From: Gari tellinella
Lineage: Eukaryota; Mollusca; Bivalvia; Cardiida; Psammobiidae
Assembly (NCBI GenBank): GCA_922989275.2
Contig: OV277870.1
Location: 37,506,356 to 37,570,355 of the forward strand
DNA: 64,000 nt
Direction of reading: 5' to 3'
Both the position numbers and the translations under genes were made by a program. Shown here piece by piece: positions 1 through 10,063 of this stretch. Numbering within the stretch: the first letter of the stretch is position 1; each line of letters opens with the position of its first letter. The notes below the pieces were generated by a model. The model saw only the letters and a list, made by a program, of their open reading frames with translations, did no database searches and was not told where the DNA came from.

Positions 1-115
1 ATTGACTCAAAAACAGGTCTAGAATCCTCACTGGGTTACATATGTTTTGAATTTTGAATAGCAGATTTAAAATCGAACGCCAAAGTGTTTGGCACGAGAG
101 TTATTGTTAAATAGT
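1..115. other. unannotated flank
   Basis: AT-rich sequence before the first recognisable element. I see no coding or structured feature. Confidence 0.5.
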
Positions 116-337
116 TTAACCCTTTGAACCCTAGTCCCGCATATAGGCGTCTTTTTCAAACGGTATACATGTGAACAGTTCATATGTCCTATGCAAACAG
201 TGAAGACCCAGATCAGGTCTTCACTGTTTGTCATAATGCCAAACATTGACAAAAACAACCCTTAAAAGTCAGAAATGGACTAGACTAATATGGAAACTGG
301 AATTTTCCATTTAAAGTTTCAGGGAGAAAAGAGTTAA
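116..337 (-). mobile_element. F4 palindromic element, TTAA-flanked
   Basis: Both ends sit at TTAA (116-119, 334-337). The right part carries the F4 terminal text read in reverse (AAAGTTTCAGGGAG). The hairpin at 194-230 keeps the outer stem GTGAAGACC but has lost the GAGGGCTCC centre, so the loop is shorter than in the copy at 15161-15411. It ends a few bases before the next element. Confidence 0.8.
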
Positions 338-341
338 TATA

Positions 342-683
342 CAGAGCTTCCTCTCTACAACGACATCTAATGGGAAACAAAAGTTGTGTGCGTTACTCAG
401 AGGGAGTCGTTATAGCGAGGGACATTTGCAAACAGCTTGAATCCAGATCAGACGCCGCGTTACACGAGGTCTGATCTTGATTCAAGCTGTTTGTCATTCG
501 TCATTAAAAAGATAATAATGTCCATTATGTTACTTTGAGAAAAACAGCAGACGACAATTTTAAGCAGACGACATTGCAGTACTGAATAGGTTGGACATAA
601 CTGTCCCTTTAAGAGAACTGCGACAATGGTCGGTGTAAGGAGGGAGTCGTTGTTGGGAGGGCCGTTGTAGGGAGGGAACACTG
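342..683 (+). mobile_element. F3 palindromic element, TA-flanked
   Basis: Inverted ends (CAGAGCTTCCTCTCTACAA and its complement ending GGAACACTG) are flanked by TA at 340-341 and 684-685, the pattern of Tc1/mariner-type insertion. The hairpin at 428-493 has the stem GCAAACAGCTTGAATCC. Two GCAGACGAC boxes follow the hairpin. The left side repeats GGGAGTCGTT-type motifs. It abuts the F4 copy to its left. Confidence 0.82.
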
Positions 684-689
684 TATACC

Positions 690-1210
690 AATTGCGTATA
701 TGTAAATAGTGTTATATAACGACATGTTAGCAAATATGTTCAGAATTTATCTCCATATAGTCTAGAGGCAATTTTGGAAACGCGTTTGTTGCAATGGGAC
801 AATAGGGCCAAATGTACTACAAATACATTTTCATTGAATTCACTATTTCAAAAACTAATATATACGTATTTATGTAAATATCTGATGTCATAAAGATACA
901 AAGTGTATATCAAAATACCGTTTTCCGTCTTTCAATCTTAAATCTGTACGCAAACTTGTTATTTCTTCTTATCTGCTCTAAACTGGCTCTACTCTCTACT
1001 AATGCATTGGAATTACGAAATGCAAATCTCAAGAAATGATACAAATACCAAGATACAAAGTTGTCGTCATGTGTATTTGCAAGAGCTTTAGATGGGTGCC
1101 ACTTCTTATAACATTTCTTTAGAGAAACTAAATTAGCATACCACAGAGGTAAGTGTGTAGAGCCGTCAATGAATGAAAAAGCAAAGGTATATCTATCACA
1201 CGAATTACTG
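690..1210. other. unannotated stretch
   Basis: AT-rich. No reading frame, RNA or inverted-repeat element is recognised. Confidence 0.4.
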
Positions 1211-1213
1211 CTT

Positions 1214-1276
1214 AATGCAGGACAAAAGTAAAACAGAAGGCTCCTATGGAGCTTTCTGTATTATTTTTGTCCAGCA
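1214..1276. repeat. F7-type hairpin
   Basis: Palindrome with arms ATGCAGGACAAAAGTAAAAC and its complement around CTCCTATGGAG. It matches the F7 hairpins at 14474-14543 and 56097-56166. The outer ends of an F7 element are not clear here. Confidence 0.65.
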
Positions 1277-1279
1277 TCA

Positions 1280-1965
1280 ATCAATCAACAGATTGGAAGC
1301 CTTGGTTTGGATATACTTTTGAAATAGTATTAGCTATTTGAAAATGTGAACAAATTGAAGTTGGCACGCTAAAGTCTATTTGTAAGTTATCACATCTCAG
1401 AGGATAGACGGGGTTGTTGTTACTGGTGAACACATTTGGCGATGCCGATATCTATATGGCATTTTATAATGCGTTTTATAATTAGATAATTTACATCTTT
1501 GTCGAGAACATGTAACATTAGATTCGTACGCCAGTTTCTTGGGATTATTTTGTTGTGTGTATATATTGAGGTACGGATATAGTTAATGCTATGTTAAGCG
1601 ACTGTTTACTACATGTATATAGATATATGTTTGGTTTAAAAAAGTGACAGCTTTATGCATACCGAAGGTAAGGCATAAAGCGCGTTTGAGAGTTTACGTT
1701 TAATAATCATCTTGCATGAAATAGATTATCAACCAGTTGGCAAATTGACAAAATAAAATTTATTAACTCCAGGATAAAGGGAAAAAATTATGATATTGAT
1801 GTCCAAAGCGCATCTAAATTAAATAACATATATTATTATAATTATTATTTCTATTATTATTAGTATAATTATTTCTTAAGTAATAAATGTTTCTACATTA
1901 ATCAGTGTCATTGACATGGATATACATCCAACAGTTAGTCCGCTTAGCTCAGTCGGGGATAAACT
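1280..1965. other. unannotated AT-rich stretch
   Basis: Includes an ATT-rich run near 1830-1880. No gene is recognised. Confidence 0.4.
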
Positions 1966-1970
1966 ACAGA

Positions 1971-2035
1971 GCAATGAAGACCCTGATCAGATGGCTCCTG
2001 TAAGAGCCCTCTGATATGGGTAAGCACTGTATGCA
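1971..2035. repeat. degenerate F4 hairpin
   Basis: GAAGACCCTGATCAGATGGCTCC and a decayed right arm (GAGCCCTCTGATATGGG) resemble the F4 core. No TTAA-bounded ends are visible. Confidence 0.5.
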
Positions 2036-2104
2036 TAGTCATTGTTCCCTTGATGAGGCAGTGAGGGGTTAAGTGAACACACGGGACCCAGGGTTATAAT
2101 ATTA

Positions 2105-2160
2105 TAGTTTTTTGAGTTGAGTCTGAGATAGTTCTAAAGCATTTGAAAAGCCAATTTTGA
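2105..2160. repeat. F10 fragment
   Basis: TTGAGTTGAGTCTGAGAT and TTCTAAAGCATTTGA match one arm of the F10 palindromes at 18615-18698 and 37172-37241. The second arm is missing. Confidence 0.45.
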
Positions 2161-2172
2161 GTCAAATTAATA

Positions 2173-2418
2173 CAGTGGAGAATTTGCTATTCTTTCCCAA
2201 TAAACGCGTTTACGCTAAAACTATTATTTGCAGTGCAAACAGTTTGGAGCCAGATCAGACGCCGGGTAACCCGGCGTCTGATCAGGCTCCAAACTGTTTG
2301 CCACCAAGATAAACATGAAATATCAGAATTGTCCAAAAGTTGTTCTTATCTACGTTTTAGCGCTTTGCGTTTGCGTACGTTTGCGTTTAAACGGGAAAGA
2401 ACAACAGATTCTCCACTG
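2173..2418 (+). mobile_element. F2 palindromic element, TA-flanked
   Basis: Inverted ends CAGTGGAGAA and TTCTCCACTG are flanked by TA (2171-2172, 2419-2420). The subterminal text AATAAACGCGTTTACGC on the left mirrors GTTTGCGTTTAAACGGGAAAG on the right. The 66-bp hairpin at 2235-2300 has stem GCAAACAGTTTGGAGCC and centre CCGGGTAACCCGG. A short frame across it is only a translation of the repeat. Confidence 0.88.
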
Positions 2419-2767
2419 TACCAGCTGTAAGGGTGCTACAAAGGAAGACATTGGCAAACAGGGTCTGTACTGTTTGCTATTTCATATTGAAAATTCTACT
2501 GTGGGACCCTACACTGTTGTGTCTTTAGATCCCCTTTGTATATCTATAATGAAATCTTCCAACAGACACACCGGGATAGTTTATTACAAAATCCAGACAT
2601 AAATTGGTTAAAGTTAAGGAACGGGATGCTGAGTTGCATGAGTCTATGACTCATTGTTCAAAAACTTTAGATACATAACACAGTTTGCTGAAAATGTCCC
2701 CTGTGACCCATTTTCCAATTACGTGCTTTACATTTAGATCTCAGAAACACCTATTTAGGTGTCTTAA

Positions 2768-2869
2768 GTACCTTGAATCAAGATCAGATGCCGACTTACC
2801 CGTCGTCTGATCAGGATCCAAACTGTTTGTAAATCACATTATTGAGGCTAATAGCAGTTAAAGGGTTAA
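2768..2869 (+). mobile_element. F1 fragment with hairpin
   Basis: Degraded hairpin (2770-2829) followed by a right end reading GCAGTTAAAGGGTTAA that closes at TTAA 2866-2869. The left end is not recognised. Confidence 0.55.
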
Positions 2870-3007
2870 TTATATAAGGGAAGGCGTCACTTCAATATAT
2901 TCTCAAATGCTTCAGATCACTCGTTAGATTATCCGATTTTAGAGCCCTTAAAACTTTAGGCAAACTAAACACTACTTGGCTAATATTAGAAATAGGTTGG
3001 TTCTGAT

Positions 3008-3147
3008 AAGACTTCGAGAAATTCGGCGTCTGATCAAAATCCAAAATGTTTAAAATTAGTATATAGTTATCTTGGAGGGATACTTGTAGTAACTGAACTA
3101 TTTCGCAGACGATAGTTCTTGAAGTAGACGACAATTTAACACGATAA
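3008..3147 (-). mobile_element. F1 fragment, half hairpin
   Basis: Only one hairpin arm (CGGCGTCTGATCAAAATCC) is present. It is followed by two AGACGA-type boxes, as in F1. Confidence 0.4.
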
Positions 3148-3150
3148 GTG

Positions 3151-3366
3151 TTAACGCTGGTTATGTTAATTTGTCGTCTGCGTCAAATATATCGTATGCA
3201 AAAAAATCAAAAATCAGTTTTTGTTCCTTTTTAAGTTGTAGAAATATTAAATATGAGTGTCGAACAGTTTGGATCAAGATCAGACGCCGCATGACGCGGC
3301 GTCTGATCTGGATCTAAACTGTTTGCAAATGTTAGCCAAAATCGCGCTTAGCTCGATAAGCGTTAA
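3151..3366 (-). mobile_element. F1-like palindromic element with variant ends
   Basis: Ends read GTTAACGCT on both strands, with TTAA at 3151-3154 and 3363-3366. The hairpin at 3262-3325 has stem AACAGTTTGGATC and centre GCCGCATGACGCGGC. The TTGTCGTCTGC box is in the left subterminal region, so this copy is reversed relative to 3752-3968. Confidence 0.7.
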
Positions 3367-3751
3367 CAATCGTTGAGCCTGGGTATTGTTCCTGTGACTG
3401 GAAAATGAAAGTAAATTACAACATAGTCCTATCGTCCAGATCTTCGCTCGGATGTAATCACATCTTTCCAAACAATACGTCAATATTTAATGAAGCAATT
3501 TGGTGTCGTCATTATTTATGAGGCATAAGACAACAGATCTCCCTGCCATACAGACGGTCGAGCTGCGCGGTTAAGGCGGGACTATTCGATTGGGCGAAAT
3601 TAAATCGTCACCATTAGTTTGTTACGATGGGGTAAACTGTTACGTTTCGGTGGTAATAGCAATCCTGAAAGTCTGCTGTGTGTGATTGGGACTGTCACGT
3701 GACTGAAGACTTTGGTGCCATCTTGGAAGATTTGTGGTGAGGTCTCGCCGA

Positions 3752-3968
3752 TTAAACCCTTAACCGGCTTACCCCGAGTACAATAGTTATTTGCAAACAG
3801 TTTGAATCCTGATCAGACGCCGCGACACGCGGCGTCTGATCAGGATTCAAACTGTTTGACACTCAATTATATATTGTTTCAGTCAAAATAACTAAAAAAT
3901 TATTTTTAGAAATAAAAGCAGACGACATTTGTTTACAACTGGTGACGTCATGGCAGTGAAGGGGTTAA
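3752..3968 (+). mobile_element. F1 palindromic element, TTAA-flanked (well preserved)
   Basis: Bounded by TTAA at both ends. The left subterminal block is GGCTTACCCCGAGTACAATA. The 66-bp hairpin is at 3793-3858, with arms GCAAACAGTTTGAATCC and complement, centre GCCGCGACACGCGGC. It is followed by GTCAAAAT, AGCAGACGACATT and TGACGTCATGGCAGTGAAGG. TTAA sites fit piggyBac-like insertion. No transposase is present. Confidence 0.87.
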
Positions 3969-4253
3969 TTTCGACTTTCCCGTGCCCAAGCATGTGATTT
4001 AACGCGAATTGCGCGGCATACATGTCTAATTATTTAGGTTTACGGTGACAAGTACACATCGTTAAAAAAATATCCAACTTTCGGATCAAAGAGGGCAATT
4101 TTCTTGTCATTATTGCGTTCACAGGGAATTTCAGATTATGAGACATGGATGGAATAAATAAAAACATATTCTTGTTTCACAGGCATAATCAATGTGAACT
4201 GTGCACTTGAGTTTGTACAAAGTGCGTGAATTGTTATGAAACAAACGTATATT

Positions 4254-4533
4254 TTAACCCTTTTACCCATAGAAACGCCTTTTAACGCAGTAACCATTTC
4301 CCCGATAGAAACGCCTTTTAACGCAGTAACCCTTTCCCGATAGAAACGCCTTTTAGCACATTTAATTAATTCCTACACTGTTGAAAATAGTTCCAATTTA
4401 CTAGTATATAGTAATAAAGCCGTGTCATAAGACATAATCTCTATATCCTATAGTAGATGAACGCTTAAAACAGACTTGAAGTAAAACAGAATGCGAATTA
4501 ATATTAGAAACAGGCTATGTGGTAAAGGGTTAA
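4254..4533 (+). mobile_element. F5 element with triplicated left end
   Basis: TTAA at 4254-4257 and 4530-4533. The terminal block (CCCTTTTACCCATAGAAACG...) occurs three times in tandem at about 4258-4370, each unit containing ATAGAAACGCCTTTTA. Only one hairpin arm (GTAAAACAGAATGCG) survives. The right end reads ACAGGCTATGTGGTAAAGG. Confidence 0.75.
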
Positions 4534-5378
4534 ACAGGTGACTACTTCATATAAACGAAATTAATCAAAAAGCGCCATTCTCTTACTTTTGTCCTTCATT
4601 CAGATTTCGATTGTTGTAAAAATAGACCCTGAGACTACATTTGATTGATCGCTTAACATAATTATTGAATGGAAGTGTTAAGTCCAATACGGAGTAGGAG
4701 ACAATCATTTCTTTCCGTTCTGATGTAATAAATTGAATGATTCTAATCACCAACACCGAATCGCTTCACCCCGAACACCCACCAAAGAACCCATACCATA
4801 TGTCGACAACTTCGGACTCTTTAAAGAAAACTATGCCTAAAACCAGTTCAGTATTGACACGAACACTTTTGCCCGGAATACATATGAGTCGTGCCATGAG
4901 AAAACCTGACTTATTTCGTTGCATACAATGTAGATCAAGGCCTTGATACCCATTTGCATCAAAACCATTTTGCAATTTGTTTCTTTGTTCGTATTGTATT
5001 GATATCTGTTGATGTTGTGTACTTTTGGCTTAAAGATTGATGATGAACCCATTTTGATGATAGTGAATCTCAACCTTTACTTGAAATCTCAACTGTGCAA
5101 TTGCAAATACTTACGTCAGGGTCAAAATGACAATAACATTCGAGCTAATACTACCACTCTAACATAGTTATATATAAAATACAACAGTACAAGTATTATG
5201 GTATCAATGACAGGTTAATGTTTAATACAGAGTGGTAGTGAAACAGATAAATGAGCTTTCTGATCTACTTTCACCTTGATCTTAGCAACCCTTATGTTTC
5301 AAACATCGAAAATAAAACTTTGATCGAGTGGACGAATTGGCGGCTTGTTCTGTACATTGCTCATCCAGTCTTTTTACC
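4534..5378. other. unannotated stretch
   Basis: Short overlapping frames near 4737-5073 occur on both strands without recognisable protein character. Nothing else is seen. Confidence 0.4.
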
Positions 5379-5381
5379 CAG

Positions 5382-5590
5382 GGGCCGCGTGAGTCAAAAT
5401 CGTTTTACTCTTATTTTTCGATCATAAACGCTTGCAAACAGCAAATAGCCAGATCAGAGGACGTGCTAAAAGCACGTCCTCTGATCTGGCTATTTGCTGT
5501 TTGTAGCAAGTGATAATAAAAAAAAAAATTAAAATTTAAAATTTTGACTTACGCAAATAATTTGCGTAAGTTGTTTAGTAAAACGGGCCC
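5382..5590 (+). mobile_element. F8-ended element with a unique hairpin
   Basis: The ends resemble F8 (GGGGCC on the left, AAAACGGGCCC on the right) and CAG flanks both sides (5379-5381, 5591-5593). Instead of the usual F8 palindrome it holds a hairpin at 5432-5504 with stem TTGCAAACAGCAAATAGCC and centre GACGTGCTAAAAGCACGTC. A subterminal TTACGCAAATAATTTGCGTAA palindrome lies at about 5550-5570. Confidence 0.7.
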
Positions 5591-5601
5591 CAGGTCCCAA
5601 G

Positions 5602-5660
5602 GTTATATAGAGTTTGCATTGAGCCTTGGGTCGTTCTCAAGCATTTGATTGTTCAGATTT
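5602..5660. repeat. F10 fragment
   Basis: GGGTCGTTCTCAAGCATTTGATTG is one arm of the F10 palindrome. The other arm is absent. Confidence 0.45.
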
Positions 5661-6090
5661 GAGCAAAACCAATGAAATACTTGAAAACGTATCAGTCTTA
5701 ATTCAAGCTCTTTATAACATCGGACGCAGTTTTATCTGGACATTGCAATAAGCTCTCCATTGTGTGCTTGCATAAATATGCAATGGTGATCATCAAACAC
5801 TACATGTATTTGCCAATATCATCAATAGTATAGAAACTATATATGGATAAATAGAAGTGCAATCTTATAGTTAATGTTACTTTAACTACAATATCAGATT
5901 TGGACGGGAATTCGGTCTAAAGTTATGATCTACAAGTATATAATACTTGAGCTCTCGATAGTGAAAGCTTAAAACAAATAAAATGTAATCATTCATTGTC
6001 ATATATTTATTAATATTTTCGCCCTCCTCTCTCTCCATACTAATAGGTACAAATCACCTCAATATAATTGTGTTTAAGGCAAACTAATTC
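5661..6090. other. unannotated stretch
   Basis: AT-rich. No feature is recognised. Confidence 0.4.
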
Positions 6091-6091
6091 T

Positions 6092-6155
6092 TAAAGCAAG
6101 ATGAAAGTAAAGCAGAAGGCTTTGTGCCTTACTTTCAAATTACTTTAGGCTGCCA
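6092..6155. repeat. degenerate F7-type hairpin
   Basis: TAAAGCAAGATGAAAGTAAAGC is followed by a decayed complement (CTTACTTTCAAATTACTTTAG). Confidence 0.5.
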
Positions 6156-6246
6156 CTATAATTGAAAACAGGTATTCATTTTGAACAGTTTGTAGATGAG
6201 TATATTGAGGACCTCTTCTGAGGAGGAAAGGGTTCAATGTTTACAG

Positions 6247-6470
6247 CAGGGCTGCCATTTCTCCGGATTTTTCCGAAATCTTCGGATTTTTATTCCAACA
6301 GATGGAAGCTTCAAGCAGCTTGAAAGCTTTACTTTCAACCTGCTTTAAGCATCAAGTGTCTTAAAAACTAGAAACAGACTAAGGGTTAAAGGTATAATTC
6401 GGAAAATGGCGCTTGAAAAATTGAAAAATTGAAAAGTTAGGATTATATCTTTCAAGTTATGGAAGCCCTG
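6247..6470 (+). mobile_element. F6 element with 6-bp target duplication
   Basis: Ends CAGGGCTGCC and GGAAGCCCTG are flanked by TTACAG on both sides. The subterminal text TTTCTCCGGATTTTTCC is typical of F6. The hairpin (about 6300-6352) has one decayed arm. The interior contains a block resembling the F5 right end (AGAAACAGACTAAGGGTTAA). Confidence 0.78.
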
Positions 6471-6781
6471 TTACAGAATTGGTGATACGAGTGCTCCCTT
6501 ACTAGTGATCACTCGTACCGCGTGTTCAAGCTAAGTGACGTTCAGTTCAGGATGAATTATAACTGATGAGCACAACTGGCTGGGTCTCCTATCAACAGTA
6601 ACTGCATACCATGGCCTGTCTCTGTCAGAGTCGTTCCAGCAGAATTCACCTGCCTGTTAGACAAAGATAACATGACCAGATTATCATAGCTCTTCAGATT
6701 ACAGTAATCCCCTTCTGCGCTTCTGAAAATAAAATTATTAAACCATATACATGTATAGATGCTATTCTAAGCGTACCTTGG

Positions 6782-6999
6782 TTAACCCTTCACTGTCTTA
6801 CCCCGAGTAAAATGGTTATTTGCAAACAGTTTGGATCCTGATCAGACGCCGCGTTACGCAGCGTCTCATCAAGATCCAAACTGTTTGTAACCTCATTTCA
6901 AAAAGTTTTAGTCCACATTTTTAAAATTCAAATTTTGTGACATAAAAGTAGACGACATTTTATTTTTAATTGATGACGTCATGGCAATGAAGTGGTTAA
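6782..6999 (+). mobile_element. F1 palindromic element, TTAA-flanked
   Basis: TTAA at 6782-6785 and 6996-6999. The ends are CCCTTCACTGTCTTACCCC and ATGGCAATGAAGTGG. The hairpin at 6822-6887 is slightly diverged in its right arm. A TGACGTCA palindrome lies at 6974-6981, just inside the right end. Confidence 0.86.
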
Positions 7000-7039
7000 C
7001 ATTGAAAACAAATGCCGCTCTCCAAATAGGCAACTCGCA

Positions 7040-7850
7040 TCTCAATTTATCATCATTTTTTCAAGAAGCTGTACTTTTCTGCAATTTGTTGCATTATGTT
7101 TGCGATGCGGCAAGGTATTTCACATCCGGAGTTTTATGGTGATGTGATTTACAGACTTCGTAAGATTCTTGGACATATACATTTTCAAAACCTATTTGTG
7201 AAACGTATTAGATTTTTCCTAAAAAAAGATTATGATCCAACTATATTGCTGCGCACTTCACGTTTGGTTATCGATCAATCTACAATTGATAACTATGCTT
7301 TCCTCTTTAGTTGTGCGACGACAGACAGGGCTTAGCACTACATGATGATGTATCTTTAAAGCCGTCCTTAACCGGGAGAGTTATGTCGGATTTTCGTGCT
7401 TTGTTTTTTCTCTCCCTCTCTGTCCTACCCTAGACCCTTCCATGTCTTACAGTTACTCGTAACTACAGACTAGTCGCTTGAGTACAATTTGACCGTTGCC
7501 ATAGTGGGTTATTTTTAACACGGGCTTGAATGTTTAATTCTTTCTCATGTTACTAATGATCTTGTCATAGAATTTTTGCTAAATCTTTTACATGTATTTA
7601 CTTACTGTGCTGGCGGTCTTTTTGATTGTGAGGTTGTGGAACAGGGTTTATATTTTATGTACACTGTTTGTCTTTATAGGTGAATATAGGAGATAAGTGT
7701 GAGGTTGGGCGCCCCTAAACCCAGGTTTAACCCCCAGTGGTTGTTAATAATTAATTAATTTATAGTTGGTTATTGGTTGCTACTGACCGTACCAAGGCGG
7801 GCTCCTATATTCACTTTGCTTTATGTTTGTCTTGCGTGTTGTTTTCTATT
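7040..7850 (+). mobile_element. probable LINE 3' end remnant
   Basis: A reading frame terminates at about 7335. The following ~500 bp resembles a retrotransposon 3' untranslated region, with blocks such as GGCGCCCCTAAACCCAGG and CCGTACCAAGGCGGGCTCC that I associate with repetitive mollusc sequences. This is memory of a pattern, not a search. The 5' part is missing and no target duplication was identified. Confidence 0.45.
7084..7335 (+). pseudogene. C-terminal fragment of a LINE-type ORF
   Basis: The open frame reads ISHPEFYGDVIYRLRKI and then KRIRFFLKKDYDPTILLRTS before its stop. The 'GISHP-FYGD-VYKLR' and 'YDP-IL-RT' blocks recur at the C-terminal end of repetitive reverse-transcriptase-like proteins in invertebrates, from memory. 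No catalytic YxDD core lies in this fragment, so it is a 5'-truncated remnant. It could instead be a decayed host exon, which I consider less likely. Confidence 0.42.
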
Positions 7851-7878
7851 TAGTGTGTAGATGAAGGAATGGTATTGC

Positions 7879-7926
7879 GTGTGTGTGTGTGTGTGTTTGT
7901 TGTGGTATGACTGTGTGTGTGTGTGT
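7879..7926. repeat. GT microsatellite
   Basis: Two (GT)n runs are separated by TTTGTTGTGGTATGAC. Confidence 0.9.
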
Positions 7927-8039
7927 TCTGCTTGAGAGGTGGGTGTATTGTTTGTGTTACGTTTCCTGCTTGAGTCTTTCGTATTTATTTGTATTCGTGG
8001 AAAAGAATTACACATATACCCTCTACATCTAAACAATAC

Positions 8040-8390
8040 TGACCACCTTCATCTAGTTGAGGATTATTGCATGCAATGCAAATAGTAATATGTACAGAGC
8101 TACTGAAACGCTAAATGCGATACTGCATTGAGTATAGAAAACTGAAGCAATCTCCTGTCGCGTTTCCTGTTTTACTTTCACCCTATTTCAAGCAGCAATC
8201 TGTATTTGACGCCATCAGTCTTCTAAACGCATTAACTGCCATTTTGACGCCATGATCCTCTTAATCTAATCAAAACCATAATTTCGTCTGCTTGCAAAAA
8301 TATTGTCTGATGTTATTCTAAGGATTTGAATTTTAGGCAGTTTGACTGAAAAATAACATTTATGTGAGTGTCAATTTACTTTGATCCTGA
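8040..8390. other. unannotated stretch
   Basis: No gene or element boundary is recognised. Scattered words resemble F1 subterminal text (GACGCCATCAG, GTCTGCTTGC). Confidence 0.35.
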
Positions 8391-8394
8391 TCAG

Positions 8395-8553
8395 GGGCCC
8401 GTTTCATAAAACATCTTACGACAAATGTTGTCGTAAGTCAAAACTTTAAAATACATTTAATCTCTGATTAGATGGAGAAATAAAAAATAATTGAGAGTTT
8501 TATAATCTGACTTACGACAACATTTGTCGTACGAAGTTTTATGAAACGGGCCC
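8395..8553 (+). mobile_element. F8 element, CAG-flanked, short form
   Basis: Ends GGGCCCGTTTCATAAAAC and complement are flanked by CAG (8392-8394, 8554-8556). The subterminal TTACGACAAATGTTGTCGTAA palindrome is present. The long central palindrome seen at 11954-12034 is deleted. Confidence 0.82.
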
Positions 8554-8759
8554 CAGACTGTTTGCATAAATATTATGTAAGTGCATGTGTTTGAGCTTGG
8601 CAGTGACGGTGTTAAGAATGGTCGTAATCGCTGGTATTGCATGAGTCGACTGTGTCGATCTTCAGTGATGTGTCACAGCCAATACCTGTGATGAGTTCAG
8701 TAAACAAATCGATGGCCGTCGATGGCCATCGATTGCGAGTTGTCTACCGGTCTGAAAAA

Positions 8760-8992
8760 CAGTGGAGAAAACGTTATTTTTCCGTTCAAACGCAAACGCA
8801 TTGCAATGAAATATAGAAAATGACAACTTTTTGACAGTTCTGACTACCAGTTTTATTCTGAGTGGCAAACAGTTTGGGGCCTGATCAGACGCCGGGCTAC
8901 CCGGCGTCTGATCTGGCTCCAAACTGGTTGCAATGGAAATAATAGTTTAAGCGTAAATGCGGTTATTTGGAAAGAAAACGTTTTTTCTACTG
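8760..8992 (-). mobile_element. F2 palindromic element, reversed
   Basis: Left end CAGTGGAGAAAACG, right end TTTTTTCTACTG followed by TA. The left flank does not keep a clean TA. The hairpin at 8865-8930 has centre GCCGGGCTACCCGGC. The subterminal GTTCAAACGCAAACGCATTG is on the left, so it is opposite to 2173-2418. Confidence 0.82.
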
Positions 8993-9135
8993 TACTCTGC
9001 ACGCTGCACACGGGGCACAAACTGCTAACCTAAACAGCAAAAAGTGGTAATTGAACACGCTACAGACTTGGTGTATACGCGTTTGTCGCATTCAACACCA
9101 TGGGCCTGTTTAAAATATACTCATTACATTTGTAT

Positions 9136-9170
9136 AGGAGTCCTCTGATCAGGATCTGCACTGTTTGCTA
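9136..9170. repeat. half F4 hairpin
   Basis: GAGTCCTCTGATCAGGATC and CACTGTTTGC form a single arm of an F4-type core. Confidence 0.4.
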
Positions 9171-9285
9171 ATTTAAACTAGTATTTTATTTAATACTCAA
9201 AATTCCAAGTATAATGGTTCATGTTTTGGTAACAAAAAAGATCCACAAGAGAACCTAATAACCCACAAGAGTTGTGTTGAAAGAG

Positions 9286-9503
9286 TTAACACATACAACG
9301 TCACATGGACAACTCAATTTTTCAGTTGCATATAGTGCACTCTTGACTATTTATGGTTGCAAAATAACAAACGGTACAGACCCCGACCTGAGGGTGCATT
9401 TAGGAGCTATATGATCTAAATCGTCATTGTTTACATAGGACAAGTGTACTTTTTACAGGTACACTGTTTGAAAAGGACAAATATGCTCGTTGTTAGGGGT
9501 TAA
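9286..9503 (+). mobile_element. degenerate F4 element, TTAA-flanked
   Basis: TTAA at both ends. CATTGTTTACATAGGACAAGTGTAC and the following block match F4 downstream text. The hairpin (about 9370-9450) is heavily decayed. Confidence 0.6.
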
Positions 9504-9507
9504 TGCG

Positions 9508-9660
9508 TTAACCCTGTCGTGTCCGTTTCGATATTGCCGTTTGCTGATAATTACTTAAAATTTAGATTGAAGGCATTTAGACCGACAAAATGACGACATA
9601 TCTATCAAACAGTTGGGATCAAGATCAGGACCCTAACTGTTTGCTAATTTTAGTCAAATC
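9508..9660 (-). mobile_element. F1 fragment abutting F4
   Basis: Begins at TTAA 9508-9511 only five bases after the F4 copy. The hairpin at 9604-9643 keeps the outer arms but has lost the whole GACGCC centre. Confidence 0.5.
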
Positions 9661-9788
9661 ATTGCTAGCATCCTATTATTTTACCTAAATCTCCACAGCG
9701 ACGATCGGAAGGATTTAAATAATTTGAAATAAATGGAAAATAAGAACTAAACTATTACAAATCAAAGGACGCAAATGATTATTATGTT

Positions 9789-10036
9789 AAAGTTGAGAAT
9801 ACTTTATTATTTTCCAGTAGACGCGTTTACGCTAAAACTGTTATTTCCGTTGCAAACAGTTTGGAGCCAGATCAGACGCCGGGTAACCCGGCGTCTGATC
9901 AGGCTTCAAACTGTTTGCCTCTTAGATTAACATGAGCTATCAGAATAGTTAAAACGTGGTCCCTTTCTACATTTAAGTGTAATGTGTTTGCATTTTGTCT
10001 GCGTTTAATCGGGAAAGAATACCATCTTCTCCATTG
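9789..10036 (+). mobile_element. F2 palindromic element, diverged ends
   Basis: The left end is decayed (GTTGAGAATACTTTATTA) and the right end is CTTCTCCATTG followed by TA. The hairpin at 9852-9917 is nearly perfect, with centre CCGGGTAACCCGG. Confidence 0.75.
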
Positions 10037-10063
10037 TATCCTTGGGGCGTATTTTGTTGCCTC

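Noticed and set aside
1936..1965. GTCCGCTTAGCTCAGTCGGG resembling a tRNA 5' half
   Set aside because: No box B or matching 3' half follows; the next bases are an F4 hairpin relic.
8701..8735. GATGGCCGTCGATGGCCATCGAT short repeat
   Set aside because: Too short and local to interpret.
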